Part shown: in pieces, positions 1 through 8,997 of the stretch
How the letters are laid out: every line of letters starts with the position of its first letter
Numbering within the stretch: position 1 is the stretch's first letter
NCBI GenBank assembly: GCA_963813725.1
Contig: CAWFAI010000017.1
Coordinates: 1-64,000 of the forward strand
Reading direction: 5' to 3'
DNA from: VGBV01 sp963813725
GTDB lineage: Bacteria; Actinomycetota; Thermoleophilia; Solirubrobacterales; 70-9
DNA length: 64,000 nucleotides
The notes under the pieces: generated by a model
What the model was told of the DNA's origin: nothing
Database searches by the model: none
What the model saw: only the letters and a program-made list of their open reading frames with translations
Translations under genes and position numbers: made by a program

Positions 1-7
1 GGAGAGA

Positions 8-41
8 CCCGCGGGGGCCGAGGGAGGGCGGTCCCCGCGGG
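8..41. terminator. GC-rich hairpin downstream of the sensor kinase gene
   Basis: Perfect 9-bp inverted repeat CCCGCGGGG (8-16) with CCCCGCGGG (33-41) around a 16-nt loop, lying just past the 3' end of the leftward sensor kinase gene. No T-run follows on the minus strand, so it is at best a stem-type terminator or a transcript-end stabiliser. Inference from position only. Confidence 0.35.
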
Positions 42-55
42 CCGGGCTGCGGCTC

Positions 56-1564
56 CTACCGCGGCTTCCTCGCCGCATCGCGGGCCGGCAGCTCCGTTCC
101 CGCTTGGCGAGTGAGTGCCTCGCCGGCGGGATGTGTCTCGTCCGCATCTGAAGCTACGTCGCCCCCGTCAATTCGGATTAAAGGAATCCGGACTTTGAGA
201 AGGGCCCCTCCGTGCGGGGAGTCTGCGGCCTCGACCGTGCCGCCGTGCGAGTCGGCGACGGCGCGGACGATTGCGAGCCCCAGCCCGCTGCCGCCCTTGG
301 TTGCCGTGTCGGCGGGGCCGTCGCCCCTGACGAAGCGATCGAAGACCTGCTCGCGGATCTCGGCCGGGATCCCGGGGCCGTCGTCGGCGACCTCGAGCAC
401 GGCCGTGTCGCCGTCGCGGCTGTCGCTGACGTGGATGTTCGAGCCCTCCGGGGTGTGGCGGAGGGAGTTCTCCACGAGGTTGAGCACCAGCCGGTGCAGT
501 TCGTCGCGGTTGCCCTCGACCACGAGCGTCTGATCCAGGGAGGCGTGGAGAGCCCTGCCCTCGCTGAGTGGCTCGAGCTCGGCGACGACCGCCCGGGCGA
601 CCGCGCTCAGGTCGGTCTCGGTTCGCGCCGAGCGCCGCCCGGCGTCCGCCCGGGCCAGCAGCAGCAGGTCGCTGACCAGGCGCGACATGCGCCGGGTCGA
701 GCCCAGCGCCGAGTCGATCGCGTGGCGGTCCTCGGGATCGCGATCGTCCAGCGAGGCCCCAAGCAGCTCCAGGTTCGCCTGCACGCTGGTCAGGGGCGTG
801 CGCAGCTCGTGGGAGGCGTCGGCGACGAACTCGCGCTGGCGCTCGAAGGCCCGCTCGCGCTCGGTCCGCGCCTCGTCAAGCGATTCGAGCATGCCGTCCA
901 TCGTCTGCGCCAGCTCGCCGATCTCATCGTCGGCGGCGGGCACCGGCATCCGCCTCGAGGGATCGCGGGTCGCCTCGATGTCGCGGGCGAGCGAGGTCAG
1001 CGCCGCGATCGGCCGCATGGCGCGGTCGGCGACGGCGAGGCCCGCCAGCAAAGCCAGCGCCGTGCCGCCCAGCACGCCCGCGGCGAGGAAGAGCCAGAGG
1101 CGGTTGACGGTCGCCTCGACGTCTGCGCTTGGCCGGGCGTACTGGACGAATCCCTCGATCGAGGAGGATCCGGCGATCGGCTCGGTGGCGACGCGGAACT
1201 CCCCCGCGCTGAACACCCTCTGGCTCGGAGGCCCGAGGGCCGCGGCGCCGCCCGTGGAGGCGAGCGGCCGCCCGGTGTCGTCCACGACGCGGATAACCGC
1301 GTCGTCGGCCATGGCGAAGTCGTCAAGGCGCGGGCTGGTGATCACCGGGCCGAGCTCGGGGTCGAAGCCGACGTTCGTCTCTTGGGCCAGCGAGCCCGCC
1401 GCGCTGCGCAGCTCGTCGTCGAAGTCGTCCCGTACGCGGTCGCCGACCAGGTTGAACAGCACCGCGGCGAAGATGAGGAGGATGAGGAAGGTGAGCCCGG
1501 CGCAGGTGATCGCGATCCGCCAGCGGACGGGGATGCGCTCGGGCCACGCCAGTCGCCTGGGCAT
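56..1564 (-). CDS. Two-component sensor histidine kinase (HAMP, HisKA, HATPase)
   Basis: Membrane histidine kinase of 502 aa that should autophosphorylate and pass phosphate to the response regulator encoded just upstream. An N-terminal membrane helix (about 14-40), an extracytoplasmic sensor region, a second helix (about 157-178) and a HAMP linker precede the dimerisation helix with the H-box SHELRTPL (phospho-His near 252). The ATPase lid follows: N-box NLVENSLRH, G1 box VADDGPGIP and G2 box GGSGLGLAI. Its start codon shares one base with the stop of the regulator gene (TGATG), so the pair is translationally coupled. The signal sensed is unknown; overall it resembles MprB/CutS-type actinobacterial kinases. 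Confidence 0.95.
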   Translation of the reverse strand: MPRRLAWPERIPVRWRIAITCAGLTFLILLIFAAVLFNLVGDRVRDDFDDELRSAAGSLAQETNVGFDPELGPVITSPRLDDFAMADDAVIRVVDDTGRPLASTGGAAALGPPSQRVFSAGEFRVATEPIAGSSSIEGFVQYARPSADVEATVNRLWLFLAAGVLGGTALALLAGLAVADRAMRPIAALTSLARDIEATRDPSRRMPVPAADDEIGELAQTMDGMLESLDEARTERERAFERQREFVADASHELRTPLTSVQANLELLGASLDDRDPEDRHAIDSALGSTRRMSRLVSDLLLLARADAGRRSARTETDLSAVARAVVAELEPLSEGRALHASLDQTLVVEGNRDELHRLVLNLVENSLRHTPEGSNIHVSDSRDGDTAVLEVADDGPGIPAEIREQVFDRFVRGDGPADTATKGGSGLGLAIVRAVADSHGGTVEAADSPHGGALLKVRIPLIRIDGGDVASDADETHPAGEALTRQAGTELPARDAARKPR

Positions 1565-2253
1565 CAGGCTCCCTTGAGCACGTAGCCGGCCCCGCGCTTG
1601 GTGTGGAGCATGCGGGGCTCGCCGCCCTCCTCGAGCTTCCGGCGCAGATTTGAGATGAAGACGTCGATGGTGTTCGTCTGCTCGAAGGGGTCATAGCCCC
1701 AGACGTCCTCGAGCAGGCGCTCGCGGCTGACCACGAGCTTCTGGTTCTCGGCCAGGTACTGGAGCAGCTCGAACTCGCGGTTGGTCAGCTCGATCTCACG
1801 CTCGCCGCGCTTGACCTCGCGTGAGTCCGGGTTGAGCAGCAGGTCACCGACCGCGATCGAGGCGCTCCCGCGGGGCGGGCGGCGGCGCAGCAGTGCGCGG
1901 GTGCGGGCCAGCAGCTCCTCGCGCTCGAAGGGCTTCGGCAGGTAGTCGTCGGCGCCGCTGTCCAGGCCCTGCACGCGGTCCTCGGTCTCGGTGCGCGCCG
2001 TCAGGATCAGGATCGGCACGTCTCCCTCGGCCCGCAGGCGCTTCAGGACCTCGGTCCCGTCCAGGCGGGGGAGCCCCAGATCGAGGATGACCAGATCGGG
2101 GACGAACTGCTCGGACATCGAGAGCGCCTCGACCCCGTCGCCGGCGCTCTGGACCTCGTGTCCCTCTGCGCGCAGCGAGCGCCGCAGCACGTCCGCGATG
2201 GCCTCGTCGTCCTCGACGACCAAAACGCGCGCGCTGGGTGTGGCCTCGTTCAT
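1564..2253 (-). CDS. OmpR/PhoB-family response regulator
   Basis: Response regulator of 229 aa, partner of the downstream kinase. The receiver domain (about 8-120) has the acidic pocket VVEDDEA, the phospho-acceptor Asp in VILDLGLPRLDG, the conserved Thr in ILTARTE and Lys in YLPKPF. The C-terminal winged helix (about 135-228) contains the typical LTNREFELLQYL and RRKLEEG segments and ends in GAGYVLKG. The ATG at 2253 is chosen because upstream codons are low-complexity and run into the region between divergent genes. A direct repeat in that region (2288-2305) could be its own binding site. Confidence 0.95.
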   Translation of the reverse strand: MNEATPSARVLVVEDDEAIADVLRRSLRAEGHEVQSAGDGVEALSMSEQFVPDLVILDLGLPRLDGTEVLKRLRAEGDVPILILTARTETEDRVQGLDSGADDYLPKPFEREELLARTRALLRRRPPRGSASIAVGDLLLNPDSREVKRGEREIELTNREFELLQYLAENQKLVVSRERLLEDVWGYDPFEQTNTIDVFISNLRRKLEEGGEPRMLHTKRGAGYVLKGA

Positions 2254-2287
2254 GCCAGGAAGGGTAAGGGCGGTTTCGCGTCTCGAC

Positions 2288-2305
2288 GCAACCGTTGAGG
2301 CAACC
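2288..2305. promoter_or_regulatory. Direct repeat, candidate OmpR-type operator between divergent genes
   Basis: The 130-bp space between the response regulator and ftsK starts holds GCAACC at 2288-2293 and again at 2300-2305, a 12-nt period. OmpR/PhoB-family regulators bind tandem half-sites about one helical turn apart, so this is a plausible autoregulatory site. No clear -10/-35 was identified. Site assignment is inference. Confidence 0.35.
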
Positions 2306-2383
2306 TTTAGCGGCCACGATCGGCCTGGCCATGGCCTGCGTGGCCAGGCAGGGGACGGGGGAGGGGCGTCGAAGGGTGGGCAG

Positions 2384-4966
2384 ATGCTTGCAGACCGCCT
2401 TTTCGGCGCGCCCGAGCGGGATTCCCCGCGCCGGCGCAAGAGGACGCCTGCGCGCTCGAAAGCGCGCGGCAAGCAGGCGCGTGGCGACCGGGGGCGCGCG
2501 CCCGCGCGCGGCCGCTCGCCCCGGGGCCGCCGCGTCTCGTCCGAGGAGGTGCGTCAGCGCCGCATCGACCTGCTGGGCCTGAGCTGCCTGGCGCTCGCGG
2601 TCTACCTCGGCTACGTGATCTACCTGGGGTGGAACGGCGGCACCGTCGGAAACGGCACCGAGACGGCGCTCGCGCACGCCGTGGGCGGGGGCGCCATCGT
2701 CTTTCCCGTCGGGCTGGGGATCGCCGGCCTGCTGCTGATCCTGAGGCCGCTGCTGCCGTCACCGCGGGCGCTCGCGGCCGGGGTGTTCGCGATCTGCGCC
2801 GGCCTGCTGTTGGCGCTGGCCGCCCAGACCGCCGGCCTGGGTCCCGACGGCGTCCGCGAGAAGCTGTTCGAGCCGGCCTTCTTCAGCGAGCACGGGGGCG
2901 CTTTGGGCGAGGTCCTCTATTGGGCCAGCACCACGCTGTTCCAGCGCATCGGCGCCCACATCATCGCCGTGCTCCTGGTGGCCGCGGGAATGCTGCTGGT
3001 GATGGGCCGCTCGGTGTCCGACCTGATCCGCGCCGCACACCGGGGCTTTTCCCGGGCCCACAACGGCGCCGCCGACTTCGTCACGCTGATGCGGGAGTCG
3101 CGTCAGGAGCGCACGGACCCCGATCTGATCGGCACCGACCCGATCGACACCGACCCCGTGTTCGGACCGCCGGAGCCGCTGCACACGGCCCCGGTGATCA
3201 GCCGCGCCGACCCACCGCCTGCCGAGCCCGGCGTCGCCAACTTCGACGAGGCCGTGCGCCTCGGAGACGAGTCCGACACCGAGAGCATCCGCGTCGCCAA
3301 GACGGAGGCGCTCGCGGCCGACGAGAAAGAGCCGGACGGCGATCCCGAGGGCCCCGAGAAGGATGGCGCCACCGACGAAACGGGCGAGGCCGAGGTCATC
3401 GCCCTCACCCCGCAGGGCAACCGCCGCAGCGCCGACGGCGTCACCGAGTCCGATCAGATCGACTACGAGCTTCCCGACCCCGAGGCGGCCCTGGAGCGCG
3501 GCGGGCCCGACAAGGCGCCCGACAAACGCGACCACGAGGCCGTCGGAAGCACGCTGCTCGAGGCGCTGGGGCACTTCGGCGTCGAGGCCCAGATCGTCGG
3601 CACCGTCGTGGGCCCGCACGTCAGCCGCTACGAGCTGCGTTTGGCGCCGGGGACCAAGGTTTCGAAGATCACCCAGCTGCGCGACGACCTCGCGTACGCA
3701 CTCGCCTCGACAGACATCCGCATCCTGGCCCCGATCCCGGGCAAGCAGGCGGTCGGCGTCGAGGTGCCGAACCAGCGCCGTCGCCTGGTGCGGCTAGGCG
3801 ACATCTACGGCGGGCGCCCCTCGGGCGCCTCGCCGCTGGTTGCCTGGTTGGGCAAGGACATCAGCGGCTCGGCGATCTGGACCGACCTGCAGAAGATGCC
3901 CCATGCCCTGATCGCCGGCACCACGGGGTCGGGCAAGTCCGGCAGCGTCAACGCGATCCTCAGCTCGATCCTGCTGCACGCGTCGCCGAACGAGGTGCGA
4001 CTGGTGCTGGTCGATCCCAAGCGCGTCGAGCTGAACCATTACGAGAACATCCCGCACCTGCTGACGCCGGTGGTGACCTCGCCCCGCCTGGCCGCCAACG
4101 TGTTGGCCAACCTGATCGCCGAGATGGAGAGCCGCTACGGGGTGATGGAGGCGGCCCGCTCGCGCAACCTCGCCGAGCTGAACCGGGTGCGCGTGCAGGA
4201 GGGAGAGCCGCCGCTGCCGCACATCCTCTGCGTGATCGATGAGCTCGCCGACCTGATGATGGTCGCGCCCGCAGAGGTCGAGGACGCGGTCATCCGCCTG
4301 GCGCAGAAGTCCCGCGCTGTCGGCATCCACCTGCTGCTGGCGACCCAGCGGCCTTCGACGGACATCATCACCGGCACGATCAAGGTCAACATCCCGGCCC
4401 GGATCGCCTTCGCCGTCTCCTCTCAGGTGGACTCGCGCGTGATCCTGGACCAGGGGGGCGCCGAGACGCTGCTGGGTCAGGGCGACATGCTCTTCCGCCC
4501 CGCGGGCACGGGGAAGTTGCAGCGAATCCAGGGCGCTTTCGTGAGCGAGGCCGAGATCGCCAAGATCACCGAGCACTGGGCCGCGCAGGGCGAGCCCGAG
4601 TTCGCCGAGGAGCTGCTGGAGGCCGTGGAGCCCTCAGGAGCTCCGGCGGGCGACGAGGACTTCGACCCCGATCAGGACGAGCTGCTGGAGCAGGCGGCGC
4701 AGGTGGTCGTCGAGAGCGGCACGGCCTCGGTCTCGATGATCCAGCGCCGCCTGCGGGTCGGCTACACGCGCGCCGGCCGCCTGATCGACATGCTCGAGCG
4801 CCGGGGGATCATCTCCGGATACGAGGGCTCCAAGCCCCGCCAGGTGCTGGTGAGCCTCGCGGACCTGCCCCGCGTGTTGGGGGGCGGAGGCGGCGATGCG
4901 CCCGCCGCGGATGGCGCCAGCGACGAAACGGGCGAGCAGCCGGAGCTGGCCGGTGCGCCGGAGTAG
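2384..4966 (+). CDS. ftsK: DNA translocase FtsK/SpoIIIE
   Basis: Septal DNA pump of 860 aa that clears and aligns chromosome termini at division. A basic N-terminus precedes about four membrane segments (roughly 65-240), an acidic, low-complexity linker (about 250-390), then the motor with Walker A in AGTTGSGKSGS (near 510), Walker B HILCVIDELADLMM and the RPSTDIITG motif. The C-terminal gamma winged helix (about 770-840; QRRLRVGYTRAGRLID) reads polarity sequences. The open frame extends further upstream across the regulator gene; the ATG at 2384 is preferred because GGGTGG precedes it and the text becomes protein-like there. It is followed by cinA, as is common in actinobacteria. Confidence 0.95.
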   Translation: MLADRLFGAPERDSPRRRKRTPARSKARGKQARGDRGRAPARGRSPRGRRVSSEEVRQRRIDLLGLSCLALAVYLGYVIYLGWNGGTVGNGTETALAHAVGGGAIVFPVGLGIAGLLLILRPLLPSPRALAAGVFAICAGLLLALAAQTAGLGPDGVREKLFEPAFFSEHGGALGEVLYWASTTLFQRIGAHIIAVLLVAAGMLLVMGRSVSDLIRAAHRGFSRAHNGAADFVTLMRESRQERTDPDLIGTDPIDTDPVFGPPEPLHTAPVISRADPPPAEPGVANFDEAVRLGDESDTESIRVAKTEALAADEKEPDGDPEGPEKDGATDETGEAEVIALTPQGNRRSADGVTESDQIDYELPDPEAALERGGPDKAPDKRDHEAVGSTLLEALGHFGVEAQIVGTVVGPHVSRYELRLAPGTKVSKITQLRDDLAYALASTDIRILAPIPGKQAVGVEVPNQRRRLVRLGDIYGGRPSGASPLVAWLGKDISGSAIWTDLQKMPHALIAGTTGSGKSGSVNAILSSILLHASPNEVRLVLVDPKRVELNHYENIPHLLTPVVTSPRLAANVLANLIAEMESRYGVMEAARSRNLAELNRVRVQEGEPPLPHILCVIDELADLMMVAPAEVEDAVIRLAQKSRAVGIHLLLATQRPSTDIITGTIKVNIPARIAFAVSSQVDSRVILDQGGAETLLGQGDMLFRPAGTGKLQRIQGAFVSEAEIAKITEHWAAQGEPEFAEELLEAVEPSGAPAGDEDFDPDQDELLEQAAQVVVESGTASVSMIQRRLRVGYTRAGRLIDMLERRGIISGYEGSKPRQVLVSLADLPRVLGGGGGDAPAADGASDETGEQPELAGAPE

Positions 4967-5159
4967 CGGCGAGCCGAGCCCCGGCCAGGAGCACGAGCTG
5001 CGCCCGCGCCCGGTGCGCCGCGGCTGGGGCCGTGTGGAAGGCGGCGGGGGCGAGCGCGCGACGGAGCTCGTGCGCAAGAACGCCGACCGCTCGGCGCGGC
5101 GGCGCGCCCGCGACCGCCGCAAACAGGTCGTCCGCGACCTGCTCGCCCGCTGGGCCTGA
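4953..5159 (+). CDS. Small basic hypothetical protein
   Basis: GTG-initiated ORF of 68 aa overlapping the last 14 bases of ftsK and ending 29 bases before cinA. It is rich in Arg, Lys and Glu, with the C-terminal half (ERATELVRKNADRSARRRA...) likely helical. I do not recognise a family. It fills the ftsK-cinA gap and shares their direction, which argues for a real gene, but the high GC content makes random open frames common. Confidence 0.35.
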   Translation: MRRSSGEPSPGQEHELRPRPVRRGWGRVEGGGGERATELVRKNADRSARRRARDRRKQVVRDLLARWA

Positions 5160-5188
5160 GCGCTGTCCCAGGCGGCCGAATCGGGAGA

Positions 5189-6481
5189 ATGCCCGGCGTG
5201 GGCGAAGCGGGCGTAAGAGCGGGCATCCTCGTCACCGGCACCGAGGTGCTGAGCGGCTTCATCACCGACCGCAACGGGCCGTGGGTCTCGGAGCGGCTTG
5301 GGGAGCTGGGGGTGGAGGTGTCCCAGATCGCGCTGGTCGGCGACCGGCCCGAGGACCTGGAGGCGGCGCTGGGCGCCATGCGCGACCAGGGGATGGACCT
5401 GATCGTCACCACGGGTGGCCTGGGGCCGACGGCGGACGACCTCACCGCCGAGGTCGTGGGGCGCTTCGCCGGGCGGGAGCTCGTCCTCGACGAGGAGATG
5501 GAGGCCAAGATCCACGCGATCCTGAAGGAGTTCGCCAGGCGCTTCAGCTTCGACGCGGACGCCCTGCGCGCCGCCAACCGCAAGCAGGCGATGGTGCCCG
5601 AGGGCGCCACGGCGATCGACCCGGCCGGCACCGCCCCGGGGTTGGTGGTCCCCGCTGGGGAGGCTGTGGTGATCGTGCTGCCGGGCCCGCCGCGCGAGCT
5701 TCACCGCATGTGGCCCAACGCCATCGCTGTCCCCGAAGCGAGGAAGGTGCTGGACCGCGCCGAGCCGTTCGAGAGCTTCTCGATCCGGATGTTCGGAGTG
5801 CCCGAGTCCGAACTGGCCAAGGCCCTGCGGGAGATCGAGGAGGGCACCGACCTGGGCGCGCTGGAGATCACCACCTGCCTGCGCGGCGGCGAGCTGATCA
5901 CCGACGTCCGCCACCGCAAGGGCGCCGAGCGCGCTGTCGAGGCGCTGCGGGCGGGAATCGAGCAGAAGCTCGGCCGCTGGACCTACAGCGAGGCGGGGGA
6001 GACGATCGAGGAGGTCATCGCCAAGCGCCTCGACGGGCGCACCGTGGCCGTCGCGGAGTCGTGCACCGCGGGGCTGCTGGCGGGCCGCCTGACCGAGCGC
6101 CCGGGCTCGTCCGCGTACTTCAAGGGAGGCGTGGTCGCGTACTCGAACGAGGCCAAGAGCGACCTGCTGGGAGTGGACGCTGCCCTGATCTCGAGGCACG
6201 GCGCGGTCTCGCCCGAGGTGGCCGAGGCGATGGCCGACGGCGCCTTGGATCGCTTCGGGGCCGACGTCGCCTGCTCGGTCACCGGGATCGCGGGTCCCGA
6301 CGGCGGCACTGAGGAGAAGCCGGTCGGCTACGTCTGCTTCTGCGTCAAGAGCAGCGCCGGGGAGCTGCTTCCGCGCGACATCGTGCTGCCGGGCGACCGA
6401 GCCGAAATCCGCGAACGCTCGGTCGTCGTGTCGATGCACCTGCTGCGCTACCTGCTGGAGGGCAGGGAGCCGCCGCGGTGA
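5189..6481 (+). CDS. cinA: CinA-like protein, NMN deamidase/competence-damage family
   Basis: Two-domain protein of 430 aa. The N-terminal MoCF-like half (about 10-180) carries TGTEVLSGFITDRNG and VTTGGLGPTADD and in homologues hydrolyses ADP-ribose/FAD-type pyrophosphates. The C-terminal CinA domain (about 270-425; AESCTAGLLAGRLT, TGIAGPDGG) is the nicotinamide mononucleotide deamidase of NAD recycling. An ATG at 5189 is used; a GTG at 5213 is also possible. Its stop overlaps the next start (GTGA). recA lies 4 kb downstream, reminiscent of the cinA-recA linkage in other bacteria, but here other genes intervene. Confidence 0.93.
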   Translation: MPGVGEAGVRAGILVTGTEVLSGFITDRNGPWVSERLGELGVEVSQIALVGDRPEDLEAALGAMRDQGMDLIVTTGGLGPTADDLTAEVVGRFAGRELVLDEEMEAKIHAILKEFARRFSFDADALRAANRKQAMVPEGATAIDPAGTAPGLVVPAGEAVVIVLPGPPRELHRMWPNAIAVPEARKVLDRAEPFESFSIRMFGVPESELAKALREIEEGTDLGALEITTCLRGGELITDVRHRKGAERAVEALRAGIEQKLGRWTYSEAGETIEEVIAKRLDGRTVAVAESCTAGLLAGRLTERPGSSAYFKGGVVAYSNEAKSDLLGVDAALISRHGAVSPEVAEAMADGALDRFGADVACSVTGIAGPDGGTEEKPVGYVCFCVKSSAGELLPRDIVLPGDRAEIRERSVVVSMHLLRYLLEGREPPR

Positions 6482-7626
6482 GCGGACCCGAGCGCCACGC
6501 GATCGAGATCGGCGACGCCGCTGTCGAGGACCTTCGAGAGCGGCTTTCGCGCGCCGCCTGGCCCGCGCAGCCCGACGAGCTGGGCTGGGAGTTGGGCACC
6601 GACGTCGCCGCCGCCCGGCTGATCTGCTCGCACTGGGGCGACGGCTATGACTTCGCCCGCCTGGAGCGCCTCAACGAGCTGGGCAGCTTCATCTGGGAGG
6701 GCGTCCACTTTCTGAGGGCCGGGGAGGGCGCGGGGCGAGACCCCATCGTCCTGCTGCACGGCTGGCCCAGCGGCCCGATCGAGTACGAGCCGGCGATGCG
6801 CCTGCTGCTGGAGGCGGACCGGGAGGTGATCGTGCCCTCGCTGCCGGGATTCGCCTGGTCGGCCGCGCCGCAGCAGCCGCTGAATGTGGCCGGGATCTCC
6901 GAGAGGCTTCGCGGGCTGCTGGAGGATGGCTTGGGCCTCGACCGCTACACGGTCGCCGGCGGCGACTGGGGCGGGATCGCGGCGGCCAGGATCGCCTATG
7001 ACTCGCCCGATCGGGTCAGCGGCCTGTACGTGAGCACGCCCGGCGTACTGCCCAGGCCCGCCGACCTCGCCGATCCGCCGCCCAGCGAGGACGAGCTGGC
7101 TTATGCCGAGCGCGCGCAGCGCTGGCTGCGCCGCGAGGGCCACCACCTGCTGATCCAGTCGGTGGCCCCCGACGCGCTCTCGCCCGCCCTCAGCGACTCC
7201 CCCGCGGGCCTCGCCGCCTACCTGCTGGAGAAGTACCGGCGCTGGTCGGACAGCGGCGGCGAGCTCGAGCGCCGCTTCAGCGCCGACGAGCTCTGCGACT
7301 TCCTGACGATGTTCTGGGTGAACGGGGCGATCGCCCCCTCGATGCGCCTCTACTGGGCCGAGCGCAACGACCGCTGGCGGCTGGCCCCGGGCGAGCGGAT
7401 CGGCGTTCCGGCCGCGATCTCGGTCTTCCCTGGACGCAGCGAGGGCCCCCTTTCCGAGGCGAACGCGCTGGCGACGCTCAACCCCCCGCGGGAGTGGTCC
7501 GAGCGCGTGCTGTCCGACCTCCGGCGCTGGAACCGGATGCCCTCGGGAGGCCACTTCGGGGCGTTCGAGGAGCCGGAGCTGTATGCGCGGGACCTGCTCG
7601 CCTTCCTCGACGAGCTCGGCGACTGA
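6478..7626 (+). CDS. Epoxide hydrolase-like alpha/beta hydrolase (EHN domain)
   Basis: Soluble 382-aa hydrolase with the N-terminal epoxide hydrolase domain (about 5-100) and an alpha/beta-hydrolase core. The oxyanion motif HGWP, nucleophile Asp in GGDWGG and C-terminal catalytic His in GGHFGAFEEPE match microsomal-type epoxide hydrolases that open epoxides to diols via an aspartyl ester. It starts with GTG overlapping the cinA stop by 4 nt. Natural substrate cannot be told. Confidence 0.88.
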   Translation: MSGPERHAIEIGDAAVEDLRERLSRAAWPAQPDELGWELGTDVAAARLICSHWGDGYDFARLERLNELGSFIWEGVHFLRAGEGAGRDPIVLLHGWPSGPIEYEPAMRLLLEADREVIVPSLPGFAWSAAPQQPLNVAGISERLRGLLEDGLGLDRYTVAGGDWGGIAAARIAYDSPDRVSGLYVSTPGVLPRPADLADPPPSEDELAYAERAQRWLRREGHHLLIQSVAPDALSPALSDSPAGLAAYLLEKYRRWSDSGGELERRFSADELCDFLTMFWVNGAIAPSMRLYWAERNDRWRLAPGERIGVPAAISVFPGRSEGPLSEANALATLNPPREWSERVLSDLRRWNRMPSGGHFGAFEEPELYARDLLAFLDELGD

Positions 7627-7628
7627 GC

Positions 7629-7662
7629 GGCCGCGGCCTAGCTCCTGGGCTTGGCCGCGGCC
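7629..7662. terminator. Palindromic hairpin between convergent genes
   Basis: GGCCGCGGCC occurs at 7629-7638 and again at 7653-7662; because each copy is self-complementary the pair can form a strong 10-bp stem with a 14-nt loop. It lies exactly where the rightward hydrolase and leftward MFS gene converge. There is no T-tract, and the right arm encodes the end of the MFS protein. Possible bidirectional transcript-end structure. Confidence 0.35.
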
Positions 7663-8961
7663 TCCTCCTCGCTCTCCGGCACGGCGATCTCGGGGGAGGT
7701 CTCGCCCGGCTCAGGTCCCTCGGTGATTCCCTCGGCGACGTCGGCCGGGTTGTCCTGCGCCCTCGAGCGGGCGATGAAGGGCAGCGCCAGAGCGGTTATG
7801 CCGGCGGACATCAGGTAGGTGCTCGGGTATCCCCAGACGTCGGCCGCCTTGCCCAGACCCGGCTGGGAGACGACCCCCCCGGCCGAGGCCATGAGCGAGT
7901 CGAAGGAGAGGATGCTGGCGCGCTGCTTTGAGGGGATCATGCCGTTGATGTAGGTCATTCGGATCGGCTCGGTGGCCGCGAACAGCAGGCCCCAGACGAC
8001 GACCAGGCCGATCACCACCCAGAAGCTCTCGAACAGGCCCATCCCCAAGCAGGGCCAGGGCGCTTACGGCGGTGGCGGCGATCAGGCCCGAGGTGCGGCG
8101 GTGGAAGAGGCCGCGGAGCCGCGGAGCCGCGAAGCCGCCGACGATCTGGGCGGCCGCCACGATCGCGGCGGTGAGGCCGGCGATCCCGTATGCCTCCGGG
8201 TCACCGGTCAGCTCGAGCAGGTAGGGCTGAAGGGCATAGAACGCGTAGATGCCGACCGCGCCGAGTGGCACCGACGAGATCATCAGCCACTTCACCGCCG
8301 GCACCCGCCAGCCGTAGTCGATCGAGGCCGTGGCGATGCTGCGCATCTCGGTGGCGATGCCCTTGCCCCGCTCGGGGGTGAAGCCGATGTCGCGCATGAC
8401 GGCGAAGGCGACGACGAACATGACCGCGAGCACGACCCCGCGCAGCACGAACGGCACCCCCAGGCTGGTGACCTGGGCGATGTAGCCGCCCGCGACCGAG
8501 CCGGTCAGCATCGCCACGCCGGTGACGACCTGGCCCCGGCCGAAGACGGCTTCGAGCTCGCCGGTATACCCGGTCGCCTGCAGCGCGTCCACGAGCCAGG
8601 CCTCGACGGCGCCGGAGAAGAAGGTGAAGCCGAGACCCAGCAGCAGCGAGACCAGGGCCCACGCCCAGAACGGCCCCTCGATCTGCCACAGCATCACGTA
8701 GAGCAGCGTCGTCACCGTCAGCGTCACCGTCCCGAGCAGGTAGGAGACCCGGCGACCGATCGTGTCCGCGACGATCCCGGTCGGCACCTCGAAGATCAGC
8801 ATCCCGGCCGTGAAGAAGGCGTTGGCCGCGAAGGCCTCGAGGTTGGAGAGCCCCGCGTCCAGCAGGAAGATCGTGTTGATCCCCCAGATGAACGAGGCCG
8901 CGAGGGTGTTGCCCAGCAACAGCAGGTAGTAGACGCGCTGGACGGAGCGGGGAGTGGGCAC
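7638..8961 (-). CDS. MFS transporter (frameshifted)
   Basis: Major facilitator permease, about 440 aa after repair. The first part (from 8961 to about 8045) contains some nine membrane segments and the MFS loop 2-3 motif FEVPTGIVADTIGRR. The reading frame then changes at about 8041-8046 within a GGGG run, and the remaining helices, ending in an acidic tail (SEEEAAAKPRS), follow in the next frame down to 7638. One surplus G explains the shift. Substrate unknown; the sequence resembles drug/metabolite efflux members. Best read as an intact gene with a sequencing insertion. Confidence 0.85.
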
Positions 8962-8997
8962 TCCCCCTGAAGCTAGCGGGCGCGCCCTCGGCTTCGG

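Noticed and set aside
212..1585. Long rightward open frame of 457 codons opposite the sensor kinase
   Set aside because: Shadow of a GC-rich coding strand: Arg/Gly/Ala-rich text without domains, while the leftward frame has all kinase motifs.
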